Notes under the pieces: generated by a model | What the model was told of the DNA's origin: nothing | The model's database searches: none | What the model saw: the letters and a program-made list of their open reading frames with translations, nothing else | In this document: one piece after another, positions 1-5,703 of the stretch | Numbering within the stretch: the first letter of the stretch is position 1 | How the letters are laid out: every line of letters starts with the position of its first letter | Translations under genes and position numbers: made by a program | DNA from: Afipia sp. | Lineage (GTDB): Bacteria > Pseudomonadota > Alphaproteobacteria > Rhizobiales > Xanthobacteraceae | Direction: 5' to 3' | DNA: 8,553 bases | NCBI GenBank assembly: GCA_020056155.1 | Contig: JAGVII010000348.1 | Coordinates: forward strand, 1 to 8,553

Positions 1-632
1 GCGTGCGCCAGTGTCGGCCCCTGCGCGAATTCCTCGGCAATCGCCATCGTCGCCTTCTCCAGCGACTCCTCCGGCACGGTGAGATTGATCAGTCCCCATT
101 TCTCCAGCGTCGGCGCATCATAGCGCCGTGCGAGCATGGACATCTCCTTGGCCCGCAGGGCGCCAATACGCTGCACCTGGCGTTGAATTCCACCCAGTAG
201 CGGATGAAGCCCAAGAGTAGCTTCCACAGAGCCGATCTTCGCCGACGACGCCGCGATGATGTAATCGCAGCACAGCGCGAGTTCGAGTCCACCGCCAAGA
301 CAGACGCCATGAACGCTTGCGACGATCGGAATCGGCAGCAACTCCATGAAACGGAGGAACTCGACTCCGGTCAACCGGCGGCTCTCGCCCTCCGGGCTGC
401 CGCTCTCCTGAGCGACCCGCTTGTCGAAAATGTCGAGATCGGCGCCGGCCGAGAAGTGCCGTAAACCGCTGCGGAGCACGATCGCGCGGCTCCCGGCTTT
501 CTGCGCGTCCTCGATCTGCTCAACGATTGCATTGATGAGCTTCGGGCCCAACAGATTGTAGGGCCTGTAAACCATCGTAATCACAGCGATATTCCCGCGC
601 TGCTCGCGCGTGACCAATGCTTCCTCGGACAA
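1..632 (-). CDS. Enoyl-CoA hydratase/isomerase (crotonase) family protein, 3' end outside window
   Basis: Crotonase-superfamily enzyme, expected to hydrate or isomerise a 2-enoyl-CoA (or carry out a related CoA-thioester reaction) in the cytoplasm. The first 210 residues are visible; a full family member has about 255-270, so the C-terminal part lies beyond position 1. Oxyanion-hole elements are present as FSAGADL (about residues 60-66) and HGVCLGGGLELAL (108-120). Glutamates occupy both catalytic positions of true hydratases: E117 in GLELA and E137 in IGSVEATLGL. The TTG start at 632 was chosen because AGGAGG lies 6 bases upstream (639-644) and no ATG or GTG in frame fits as well; the first in-frame ATG is codon 20, inside the first conserved strand. 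It follows the FAH-family gene on the same strand, but the 99-bp gap carries its own palindrome and possible promoter. Family is confident; the precise reaction is not known. Confidence 0.9.
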   Translation of the reverse strand, partial: MSEEALVTREQRGNIAVITMVYRPYNLLGPKLINAIVEQIEDAQKAGSRAIVLRSGLRHFSAGADLDIFDKRVAQESGSPEGESRRLTGVEFLRFMELLPIPIVASVHGVCLGGGLELALCCDYIIAASSAKIGSVEATLGLHPLLGGIQRQVQRIGALRAKEMSMLARRYDAPTLEKWGLINLTVPEESLEKATMAIAEEFAQGPTLAH

Positions 633-638
633 GGTTCG

Positions 639-644
639 CCTCCT
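639..644 (-). promoter_or_regulatory. Shine-Dalgarno site fixing the TTG start of the enoyl-CoA hydratase gene
   Basis: The minus strand reads AGGAGG, a full match to the anti-Shine-Dalgarno core, 6 bases before the TTG at 632. It is the main reason to accept a TTG start here. It sits directly downstream of the leader hairpin at 649-672. Confidence 0.75.
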
Positions 645-648
645 GTTT

Positions 649-672
649 GCCGGCGCGTTCATTCGCGCCGGC
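649..672 (-). other. GC-rich leader hairpin before the enoyl-CoA hydratase gene
   Basis: Perfect 9-bp inverted repeat: GCCGGCGCG (649-657) and CGCGCCGGC (664-672) around a 6-base loop. No run of T follows on either side, so it does not look like an intrinsic terminator. It lies between the operator/promoter at 687-719 and the Shine-Dalgarno site at 639-644, so it would form in the 5' leader of the transcript. The role is unknown; transcript stabilisation or modulation of translation are possibilities. Confidence 0.55.
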
Positions 673-686
673 CTTGTTACAGGAGC

Positions 687-714
687 AGACTATCCAATGA
701 CTTGCATTTTGCAA
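687..714 (-). promoter_or_regulatory. Possible sigma70-type promoter for the enoyl-CoA hydratase gene, inside operator copy 1
   Basis: On the minus strand TTGCAA (714-709, 4 of 6 to TTGACA) is followed after 16 bases by TAGTCT (692-687, 3 of 6 to TATAAT). The match is weak on its own. It is supported by the equivalent position of a better promoter in operator copy 2. Predicted transcript start is near 680, giving a leader of roughly 48 bases. Confidence 0.3.
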
Positions 715-719
715 GTCAT
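697..719. promoter_or_regulatory. Operator-like palindrome, copy 1
   Basis: Perfect inverted repeat with 10-bp arms ATGACTTGCA (697-706) and TGCAAGTCAT (710-719) around TTT. The identical 23-bp core recurs at 1785-1807. It lies 12 bases after the stop of the FAH-family gene and 64 bases upstream of the TTG start of the enoyl-CoA hydratase. Size and symmetry fit a site for a dimeric winged-helix repressor such as a MarR-family protein, which commonly controls aromatic or CoA-linked catabolic genes. The identity of the regulator is inference, and no regulator gene is in the window. Confidence 0.7.
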
Positions 720-731
720 GTTTCGTGCAGA

Positions 732-1721
732 TCAGGCATCCTGCCGCTCGACCCTGTTTCTCAAGACGCCGATCTTCTCGACTTCCAGCTCGATGCTGTC
801 GCCATGCTCAAGATACCAGCCGAGTTCGAGGCCGCAGCCGTTGCCGACGGTGCCCGAGCCAATGAACTCTCCTGGCATCAAGGTCTCATCCTGCGTGACG
901 TGCGCGATGATTTCCTCGAACGAAAACAGCATGCCGTCGCTCACGCCCTTCGAGCGAACCTTGCCGTTGACGCGAACTTCCATGTTCAGCTTGTACGGAT
1001 CGCCGATCTCGTCCGGCGTCACGATCCAGGGGCCGAGCACGTTCCCGCCGTCGAAACTTTTGCCTTTCGCAGGACCGAGCCGGCCTTCCATCTCGATACG
1101 CTGTGCATCGCGCGCCGAAAAATCGTTGAAAATCGTGTAACCGAAAATGTGATCGCGCGCCTTCGCCGCGGAAATGTTGGCGCCCTTGCCTTTCGTGATG
1201 ATTCCGAACTCGAGTTCGTAATCCATGACCTTGCTGTAACGCGGCCATTTAACGGTGGTATTGGTGCCCTTCACACTGAAGCGGTTGGTGATGTAATAGA
1301 TCGGCTGCCTGCGATAGATGTCCGGCAGTTCCGGCAGAGGCTCGGCTTCAAGGCGCGCCAGTTCGGCGGCATTGCCCTCCGCGCGCGCCTTCAGTTTCAG
1401 CTGGCCGCGGGGTGACTGGCGGATATGCAGTGGAAACGACATGCCATCTCGCATCTGGCGCGGCTCCGGCACAGGCGCCAGAATCTCCGTTCCCGCAACT
1501 GCGGTCGATAAATCCGCATCGCTCCCGTAGCGCTGGAACAGTTCACGCGCCTGGTCGAGCGCAGCGTCCCCGCCATCGATCAGCGCCAGCATGGAGTCGA
1601 ATGCCGGATTGTCATTCCCCGACTGGCTTGAGGCCGCAGCAAGATCGAACAGACTCTTGTCGCCGCCATGAACGACCGCGACGCGCTCTCTGCCATTCAG
1701 ACGGCATGTTGCAAGTTTCAC
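732..1721 (-). CDS. Fumarylacetoacetate hydrolase (FAH) family protein
   Basis: 329-residue FAH-family enzyme; the family hydrolyses C-C bonds of acylpyruvates such as fumarylacetoacetate, or acts as related hydratases or decarboxylases, using Mg2+ or Ca2+. The N-terminal part (about 1-130) is the less conserved cap seen in FAH-like proteins of this length. The catalytic domain follows, with candidate metal ligands E169 and E171 in DYELEF (167-172) and D200 in NDFSARDAQ, then GKSFDG (220-225), NVLGPW and a GTVGNG loop (290-295). The frame stays open upstream to an ATG at 1886, but that extension would run through the palindrome at 1779-1813 and into the previous gene. The GTG at 1721 is preferred, with GGAGG 9 bases upstream (1731-1735) and the protein then starting MKLATCRLNG. 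Its own operator and promoter lie upstream. The substrate is unknown; the monooxygenase and esterase next door suggest a ring- or ketone-derived acid. Confidence 0.9.
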   Translation of the reverse strand: MKLATCRLNGRERVAVVHGGDKSLFDLAAASSQSGNDNPAFDSMLALIDGGDAALDQARELFQRYGSDADLSTAVAGTEILAPVPEPRQMRDGMSFPLHIRQSPRGQLKLKARAEGNAAELARLEAEPLPELPDIYRRQPIYYITNRFSVKGTNTTVKWPRYSKVMDYELEFGIITKGKGANISAAKARDHIFGYTIFNDFSARDAQRIEMEGRLGPAKGKSFDGGNVLGPWIVTPDEIGDPYKLNMEVRVNGKVRSKGVSDGMLFSFEEIIAHVTQDETLMPGEFIGSGTVGNGCGLELGWYLEHGDSIELEVEKIGVLRNRVERQDA

Positions 1722-1740
1722 CGAACCATTCCTCCATTGT

Positions 1741-1761
1741 CTTGAAAAGAGCTTTTTCAAG
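1741..1761 (-). other. Leader hairpin before the FAH-family gene
   Basis: Perfect 8-bp inverted repeat, CTTGAAAA (1741-1748) and TTTTCAAG (1754-1761), around GAGCT. It falls just after the predicted transcript start (near 1767) and just before the Shine-Dalgarno site at 1731-1735, the same relative place as the hairpin at 649-672 although the sequences are unrelated. It could also be a second protein-binding site. The minus-strand T-rich part is inside the stem, not after it, so it is not a terminator. Confidence 0.5.
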
Positions 1762-1773
1762 CCCGCTAGCGCC

Positions 1774-1802
1774 AGCATATGAACATGACTTGCATTTTGC
1801 AA
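1774..1802 (-). promoter_or_regulatory. Probable sigma70-type promoter of the FAH-family gene, overlapping operator copy 2
   Basis: On the minus strand TTGCAA (1802-1797, 4 of 6 to TTGACA) is followed after exactly 17 bases by TATGCT (1779-1774, 4 of 6 to TATAAT). The -35 element sits at the palindrome centre and the -10 begins on its last base, so a bound repressor would block RNA polymerase. The predicted start near 1767 gives a leader of about 45 bases containing the hairpin at 1741-1761. Confidence 0.45.
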
Positions 1803-1813
1803 GTCATGTTCAT
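1779..1813. promoter_or_regulatory. Operator-like palindrome, copy 2 (long form)
   Basis: Perfect inverted repeat with 16-bp arms, ATGAACATGACTTGCA (1779-1794) and its exact reverse complement (1798-1813), around TTT. The inner 23 bp are identical to copy 1 at 697-719, while the outer 6 bp of each arm are unique to this copy. It is intergenic, 38 bases after the monooxygenase stop and 57 bases before the GTG of the FAH-family gene. A perfect 16-bp-arm palindrome, shared in its core with a second promoter region, is very unlikely by chance. Best reading: high-affinity operator of a dimeric repressor. Confidence 0.8.
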
Positions 1814-1851
1814 GGCGGATCTGCTGGCTGTCTTGCGCTGTCGCGCCCGGC

Positions 1852-3513
1852 CTATTCGGCGGCGACGGCTGCCACGGTTCGACCACGGCTTGTCAGGACA
1901 AAGCCTTCGTAGCCTTTTTCCGCGACATCGTTACAGATCTGGCGATAGACGCCGACACCGCCGATATAGGGCATGAAGACCTGCGGCTTTCCGGGAATGT
2001 TGGCGCCCATGTACCACGAGTTGGCCTGCGGATAGAGCGTGCCGCTCGCAACATCGTTGACCTGCGTCACCCAACCGTCTTCGGCATCCTTTGCCGCTTC
2101 CATGCAGTCAATGCCGCGCTGGCGCATGTAGCCTATGCAGCCGGTGATCCAGTCCACGTGCTGCTCGATCGACACGATCATGTTGCTCAGCACCGACGGA
2201 CTGCCCGGACCGGTGATGATGAACATGTTCGGAAAACCGGCGCTCATCAGGCCGAGATAGGTCCGGGGCCCCTCCGCCCATTTCTGGTTCAGGGTCGTGC
2301 CATCCCTGCCCCTGATATCGATCTTGGCGACCGACCCGGTCATGGCGTCAAACCCGGTGCCGAATACAATCGAGTCCAGTTCGAAATCCTTGCCTCCGGT
2401 CCGCAAGCCATGCGGCAATATTTCCTCGATCGGGCTGGATCGAATATCGACCAGAGTGACGTTGGGCCGATTGAAAGTGGCATAGTAGTCGGTATCGACG
2501 CAGATGCGCTTTGATCCGATCGGATGATCGTGCGGCTGCAACAGTTTTGCCACCGCGGGATCGTGAACAATTTCCTCGATCTTGGACCGGACGAATGCAC
2601 AGGCAGTGTCGTTTGAGGGCTTGTCGAACAGAAGATTGTTGTAGGACGCCATGAAGCTGATGCCGCCGCGCGTCCAGCCGGCCTCATATTCCCGCTGCCG
2701 CGCTTCCTCGGAATCGTCCAGCGCACCCTTTTCCGGGATGACCGTCAGGATACCGTTTCGCGACTCTTCGCGCGCCCGCCGGCGGCGATCGGCATAGTCG
2801 GACTTCCAGGATGTCGTGATTTCCGGCGTTAGCGGCGCATTGTGCGCCGGAACGCTGAAGTTGGGCGTGCGCTGGAAAACATAAAGATGGCCGGCCTGTC
2901 GGGCGATGATGGGAATTGACTGAATCGCGGATGAACCGGTCCCGATGATACCAACCCGCTGCCCGGTGAAATCCACCTCTTCGTGCGGCCAGTGTCCGGT
3001 GTGATACGTTTTCCCTTGAAAGCGGTCCCTGCCCTTGAAATCGGGTATCCGCGCATTCGAGAGGCAACCGGTCGCCAGGATGAAATAGGTTGCCGATACG
3101 GTGTTGCCGTCCGACGTGCTCACCGACCAGCGGTTGGCGCTGTCATGAAATTCAGCAGCCTCAACGCGCGTACTGAGCTGAATATCGCGACGCAGATCGA
3201 ACCTGTCAGCGACATGGTTGGCGTATTTCAGGATCTCGGGCTGCGGTGCATAGCGCTCGCTCCATTCCCACTCCTGCTGCAACTCCTCTGAAAAGGAATA
3301 GGAATACTGCATGCTCTCGACGTCGCAGCGCGCGCCGGGATAGCGATTCCAGTACCATGTCCCTCCGACATCGCCGCCCTGCTCATACACACGCACCGAA
3401 AGACCGAGGCCGCGCAAGCGATGCAGCATGTACAGGCCCGCAAAGCCCGCACCGACAACAACAGCGTCGTAGCTTTTGTTGGGAGCCGTGGAATCGTGCC
3501 GCGCAGCGATCAT
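1852..3513 (-). CDS. Flavin-containing Baeyer-Villiger monooxygenase
   Basis: 553-residue type I Baeyer-Villiger monooxygenase: FAD- and NADPH-dependent insertion of an oxygen atom next to a ketone carbonyl, giving an ester or lactone. The FAD Rossmann motif is GAGFAG (21-26), followed by GGTWYWNRYPGARCDVES (50-67), conserved in cyclohexanone and phenylacetone monooxygenases. The diagnostic fingerprint is complete: FQGKTYHTGHWP (165-176). The NADPH Rossmann motif is GTGSSA (191-196), and the QRT of VFQRTPNF (about 214-216) fits the NADPH-phosphate region. Length is typical. The ATG at 3513 has GGAGG 8 bases upstream. It lies 139 bp downstream of an esterase on the same strand, a pairing seen in several ketone degradation routes where the ester product is hydrolysed. 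Whether the substrate is cyclic, aromatic or aliphatic cannot be told. Confidence 0.95.
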   Translation of the reverse strand: MIAARHDSTAPNKSYDAVVVGAGFAGLYMLHRLRGLGLSVRVYEQGGDVGGTWYWNRYPGARCDVESMQYSYSFSEELQQEWEWSERYAPQPEILKYANHVADRFDLRRDIQLSTRVEAAEFHDSANRWSVSTSDGNTVSATYFILATGCLSNARIPDFKGRDRFQGKTYHTGHWPHEEVDFTGQRVGIIGTGSSAIQSIPIIARQAGHLYVFQRTPNFSVPAHNAPLTPEITTSWKSDYADRRRRAREESRNGILTVIPEKGALDDSEEARQREYEAGWTRGGISFMASYNNLLFDKPSNDTACAFVRSKIEEIVHDPAVAKLLQPHDHPIGSKRICVDTDYYATFNRPNVTLVDIRSSPIEEILPHGLRTGGKDFELDSIVFGTGFDAMTGSVAKIDIRGRDGTTLNQKWAEGPRTYLGLMSAGFPNMFIITGPGSPSVLSNMIVSIEQHVDWITGCIGYMRQRGIDCMEAAKDAEDGWVTQVNDVASGTLYPQANSWYMGANIPGKPQVFMPYIGGVGVYRQICNDVAEKGYEGFVLTSRGRTVAAVAAE

Positions 3514-3652
3514 ACCTTTGCCCTCCCGGGTCTGTCGTTGCTTTTGGAAAGCTGCTGGTCAGCTCTCTGCGTGCAATGTGACCTCGAAAAACGGGCAAAG
3601 ACAATAGATCGCCGCCGGGTGGACGCCATGCAGGATGGCCGGACGATTGGCG
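3514..3652 (-). other. Esterase-monooxygenase intergenic region with possible start-masking pairing
   Basis: This 139-bp gap has no copy of the operator palindrome and no convincing promoter. An 8-bp inverted repeat links CTTTGCCC (minus strand, 3600-3593) to GGGCAAAG (3523-3516), which lies between the Shine-Dalgarno site and the ATG of the monooxygenase. Three further pairs (two G-U) would extend it to the A of the start codon. A smaller hairpin, AGCTG/CAGCT, lies between the arms. If formed in RNA this could mask the start; the repeat is short enough to be chance. Confidence 0.25.
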
Positions 3653-4597
3653 CTATCCCAGCGCCTTGACCCAGTTGCCGATTTCCCGCATCGCGTCATT
3701 CGCCTTCGGCAGCAGCTTCCACATGGTGATGAACCCATGAAACTGACCGGGGTATGTCCGGTACACCACAGGCACACCCGCGTTGCCGAGGCGCTTGGCA
3801 AACTCTTCTCCCTCGTCCCGCAAGGGATCGGCACCCGCCGTCACCACGAACGCGGGCGGCAATCCCGAGAGATTCTGCATGCGCGCCGGTGAAGCCCGCC
3901 AGTCGTCGATTCCGCTGGCGCCATTGAGATAGTGGTCGCGAAACCATCGGATCACGGAATGCGTCAGCAGCGCGCTGGTCTCAGGCTCGCTGTGCGAAGG
4001 ATGGGTCATTGCGAAATCGGTGGCGGGATAGATAAGAACCTGACCGGCGATTTTCGGCCCCGCATCCCGGGCATGAATCGCGACGACTGCCGCGAGATTG
4101 CCGCCGGCGCTGTCACCGCCAACAAGCAATCGGGCGGTATCAATCCCCAAGGAAAGAGCATTGTTCGAAACCCATTCCGTTGCCGCGATCGCATCGTCCA
4201 CCGCGGCCGGGAACCGATGCTCAGGCGCAAGGCGATAATCCACCGAGATCACGATGAGTTGGCCTTCATCGGCCAGCGTCCGGCAAACCACATCATGAGA
4301 ATCGAGATCGCCAATCACCCAGCCGCCCCCATGGAAAAAGACCAGGCACGGCGACAGGCCATCGGCCTGCCTCAGCTTCAGCGGCTTGTAGAGCCGTGCG
4401 GGGATCGACCCCGCCGGTCCCGTTATCGCAACGGGTTCCACCGAAGCAATCGGAGGCGGCTCGGGATTTGAGACGACGCGTCCTGCCAGATACATCTGGC
4501 GGGCTTCCGCCGGTGACAGTGTTTCATACGGCGGACGCCCCGCCTCGCGAAAGGCGTTGAGAACAGCAGCGGCATCAGGATCGAGTGTGACTGGCAT
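3653..4597 (-). CDS. Alpha/beta hydrolase of the hormone-sensitive lipase family (family IV esterase)
   Basis: 314-residue carboxylesterase, cytoplasmic with no signal peptide. The oxyanion-hole motif HGGGW (89-93) marks the hormone-sensitive lipase family. The nucleophile S163 sits in GDSAGG (161-166), and the likely acid and base are D257 in ADPLRDE and H287 in GQFHGF, giving a complete catalytic triad. Length is normal for the family (about 300-320). The frame is open to an ATG at 4696, but the extra 33 residues are low-complexity and unlike the family. The ATG at 4597, with GGGGAGG directly upstream (3-4 base spacing), gives a normal N-terminus (MPVTLDPDAA). It is the first gene of the minus-strand catabolic cluster; its probable role is to hydrolyse the ester or lactone made by the monooxygenase. 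Its promoter was not identified in the 113 bp between it and the terminator upstream. Confidence 0.93.
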   Translation of the reverse strand: MPVTLDPDAAAVLNAFREAGRPPYETLSPAEARQMYLAGRVVSNPEPPPIASVEPVAITGPAGSIPARLYKPLKLRQADGLSPCLVFFHGGGWVIGDLDSHDVVCRTLADEGQLIVISVDYRLAPEHRFPAAVDDAIAATEWVSNNALSLGIDTARLLVGGDSAGGNLAAVVAIHARDAGPKIAGQVLIYPATDFAMTHPSHSEPETSALLTHSVIRWFRDHYLNGASGIDDWRASPARMQNLSGLPPAFVVTAGADPLRDEGEEFAKRLGNAGVPVVYRTYPGQFHGFITMWKLLPKANDAMREIGNWVKALG

Positions 4598-4710
4598 ATT
4601 CCTCCCCAGGGCTCTCGCGGGCGTTGTTGTCCGTCTTGTTCCAATTGTTAACCCGCGATCTGGCTGCTGTCGATGTTGCCCGGCAAGCCCCATCATCCAG
4701 CAGGTGCCGC

Positions 4711-4751
4711 AAAAAGATGGCGGCGCCGCACGGGAGAGTGCAGCGCCGCCA
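4711..4751 (-). terminator. Rho-independent terminator of the DUF4394 gene
   Basis: On the minus strand a 9-bp GC-rich stem (4743-4751 with 4718-4726) continues after one mismatch into a 4-bp stem (4738-4741 with 4728-4731) around a 6-base loop. TC and then five T (4715-4711) follow directly. It starts 36 bases after the stop of the DUF4394 gene and separates that gene from the downstream esterase cluster. Confidence 0.85.
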
Positions 4752-4786
4752 GCATTTACGGCCCGGTCATGCAGGCCGCCAGAAGA

Positions 4787-5563
4787 TTACATGCCGAGGA
4801 TTGCGATATCACTCACCGTACCGCTGACGCCTGAAATCTTCGCGGCTTCGGTCGCCTTTCCCGTCGCGAGATCGACGCTGTAGAGCGTGTCGCCTGCCAT
4901 CAGCCAGGCTTCGTTCTTGCCGTTGCCATCCGACCAGATATCGAACGCGGCCTTGTCCGCCTTCACTCCGAGCTTGCCGACGGCGCCGAGGACACCGTCG
5001 TTCGGGGGCGCCTGCTTGACGAGCGCGCCGATGGTGCCGTCGATATTGAACAACGCGGTTTCCTTGGTGCCCTTCACCGAATTGGTGTACGCGCCGGCGA
5101 CGACATTGGGTTTCTCGCCCTTGTGCATGTCGGTTTCGGCGTATTTGTGACTGCCATCCTTGATCACCTTGCCGTCGTCGACATTGGCGCGCAGACTTGT
5201 CCCGTCAGAACCCATCACGCGCAGGCGATCCGCCGCCGGGTTGAAATCGACCGTGACGACCACGCCCTTCGCGACCATGGTTTCCAGCTTCGATTTCATC
5301 GTCGCCTTGCCGTCCTTGGCGATCGTGACCACCGTGCCGTCATCGACGAGGCCATAGAGCATCCCGTCGGCGGGGCGAACGTCGATGCCGACCAGCGCCC
5401 CGGAGAGTCCTGTCACCTTCACGGAACCGGTGGCTTTCTTTTGTGCCGTATCGACCATCGCAATGGTGTCATTGCCGACCAATGCCGCGACCTGGGCCGC
5501 ATTTGCAGCCGCTGACATCATCAAAAGCGCTGTGGATGCAGTGAAAATCGTGCTGAACTTCAT
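4787..5563 (-). CDS. Exported DUF4394 domain protein
   Basis: 258-residue protein with a clear Sec signal peptide: MKF start, hydrophobic stretch about 9-20, and ANA-A cleavage site near residue 22. The mature part has the repeat-like pattern of DUF4394: GIDVRPADGMLYGL (59-72), DFNPAADRLRV (106-116) followed by GTSLRANVDDG, and a C-terminal repeat of the type LYSVDLATGKAT. The pattern suggests a beta-propeller-like fold; the family has no established biochemical function. It should be periplasmic or secreted. The ATG at 5563 has GGGAG 7 bases upstream. It diverges from an ECF sigma factor gene, and its upstream region carries a promoter-like element matching the one in front of the sigma gene, so it is a likely target of that sigma factor. 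It has its own terminator, so it is probably monocistronic. Confidence 0.85.
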   Translation of the reverse strand: MKFSTIFTASTALLMMSAAANAAQVAALVGNDTIAMVDTAQKKATGSVKVTGLSGALVGIDVRPADGMLYGLVDDGTVVTIAKDGKATMKSKLETMVAKGVVVTVDFNPAADRLRVMGSDGTSLRANVDDGKVIKDGSHKYAETDMHKGEKPNVVAGAYTNSVKGTKETALFNIDGTIGALVKQAPPNDGVLGAVGKLGVKADKAAFDIWSDGNGKNEAWLMAGDTLYSVDLATGKATEAAKISGVSGTVSDIAILGM

Positions 5564-5611
5564 GACAAAACTCCCTGTGTCTCGACGATCCCCTTCGGAC
5601 CGATACAGGCG

Positions 5612-5639
5612 ATACCGGCGGCGACGCCAAACGGATGCA
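5612..5639 (-). promoter_or_regulatory. ECF-type promoter candidate for the DUF4394 gene
   Basis: The minus strand has TGCATCC (5639-5633), 16 bases, then GGTAT (5616-5612). The same two blocks face the other way at 5668-5696 in front of the sigma gene. The CATCC core resembles the -35 sequence CCATCC known for mycobacterial SigK, a sigma factor also controlled by an RskA protein. Predicted transcript start is near 5605, about 41 bases before the ATG. No sigma70-like alternative stands out. Confidence 0.5.
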
Positions 5640-5667
5640 GGCCCCGCGAGATTATTTTTCGGGACGG

Positions 5668-5696
5668 TGCATCCAAATGCCGCACGGGCCGGGTAT
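5668..5696 (+). promoter_or_regulatory. ECF-type promoter candidate for the sigma / anti-sigma operon
   Basis: The plus strand has TGCATCC (5668-5674), 17 bases, then GGTAT (5692-5696), the mirror image of the element at 5612-5639. The two TGCATCC blocks form a 7-bp inverted repeat separated by 28 bp. Autoregulation by the encoded sigma factor is usual for ECF operons. The predicted transcript start is close to position 5703, almost on the proposed ATG. Confidence 0.5.
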
Positions 5697-5703
5697 AAGG
5701 ACT

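Noticed and set aside
702..1415. Plus-strand open frame of 237 codons
   Set aside because: Antisense to the FAH-family gene, whose motifs are unmistakable on the other strand. It starts inside operator copy 1 and has no recognisable domain; it is a high-GC shadow frame.
1779..1813. Palindrome read as a terminator for the monooxygenase gene
   Set aside because: The stem is AT-rich with a 3-base loop and no T run after it, and the duplicated core upstream of another gene fits an operator better. It could still affect transcript ends.
1722..1886. N-terminal extension of the FAH-family gene to an ATG at 1886
   Set aside because: It would translate the palindrome, promoter and Shine-Dalgarno region and overlap the end of the monooxygenase gene. 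The GTG at 1721 with GGAGG upstream fits family length.
3932..4471. Plus-strand open frame of 179 codons
   Set aside because: Antisense to the esterase, whose catalytic motifs are all on the minus strand; composition is that of a shadow frame.
4598..4696. N-terminal extension of the esterase to an ATG at 4696
   Set aside because: The added 33 residues do not resemble the family, and a good ribosome site sits directly before the ATG at 4597.
5635..5703. N-terminal extension of the sigma factor to an ATG at 5635
   Set aside because: It would place the predicted promoter element inside the coding region, and the extra residues do not resemble sigma region 2.
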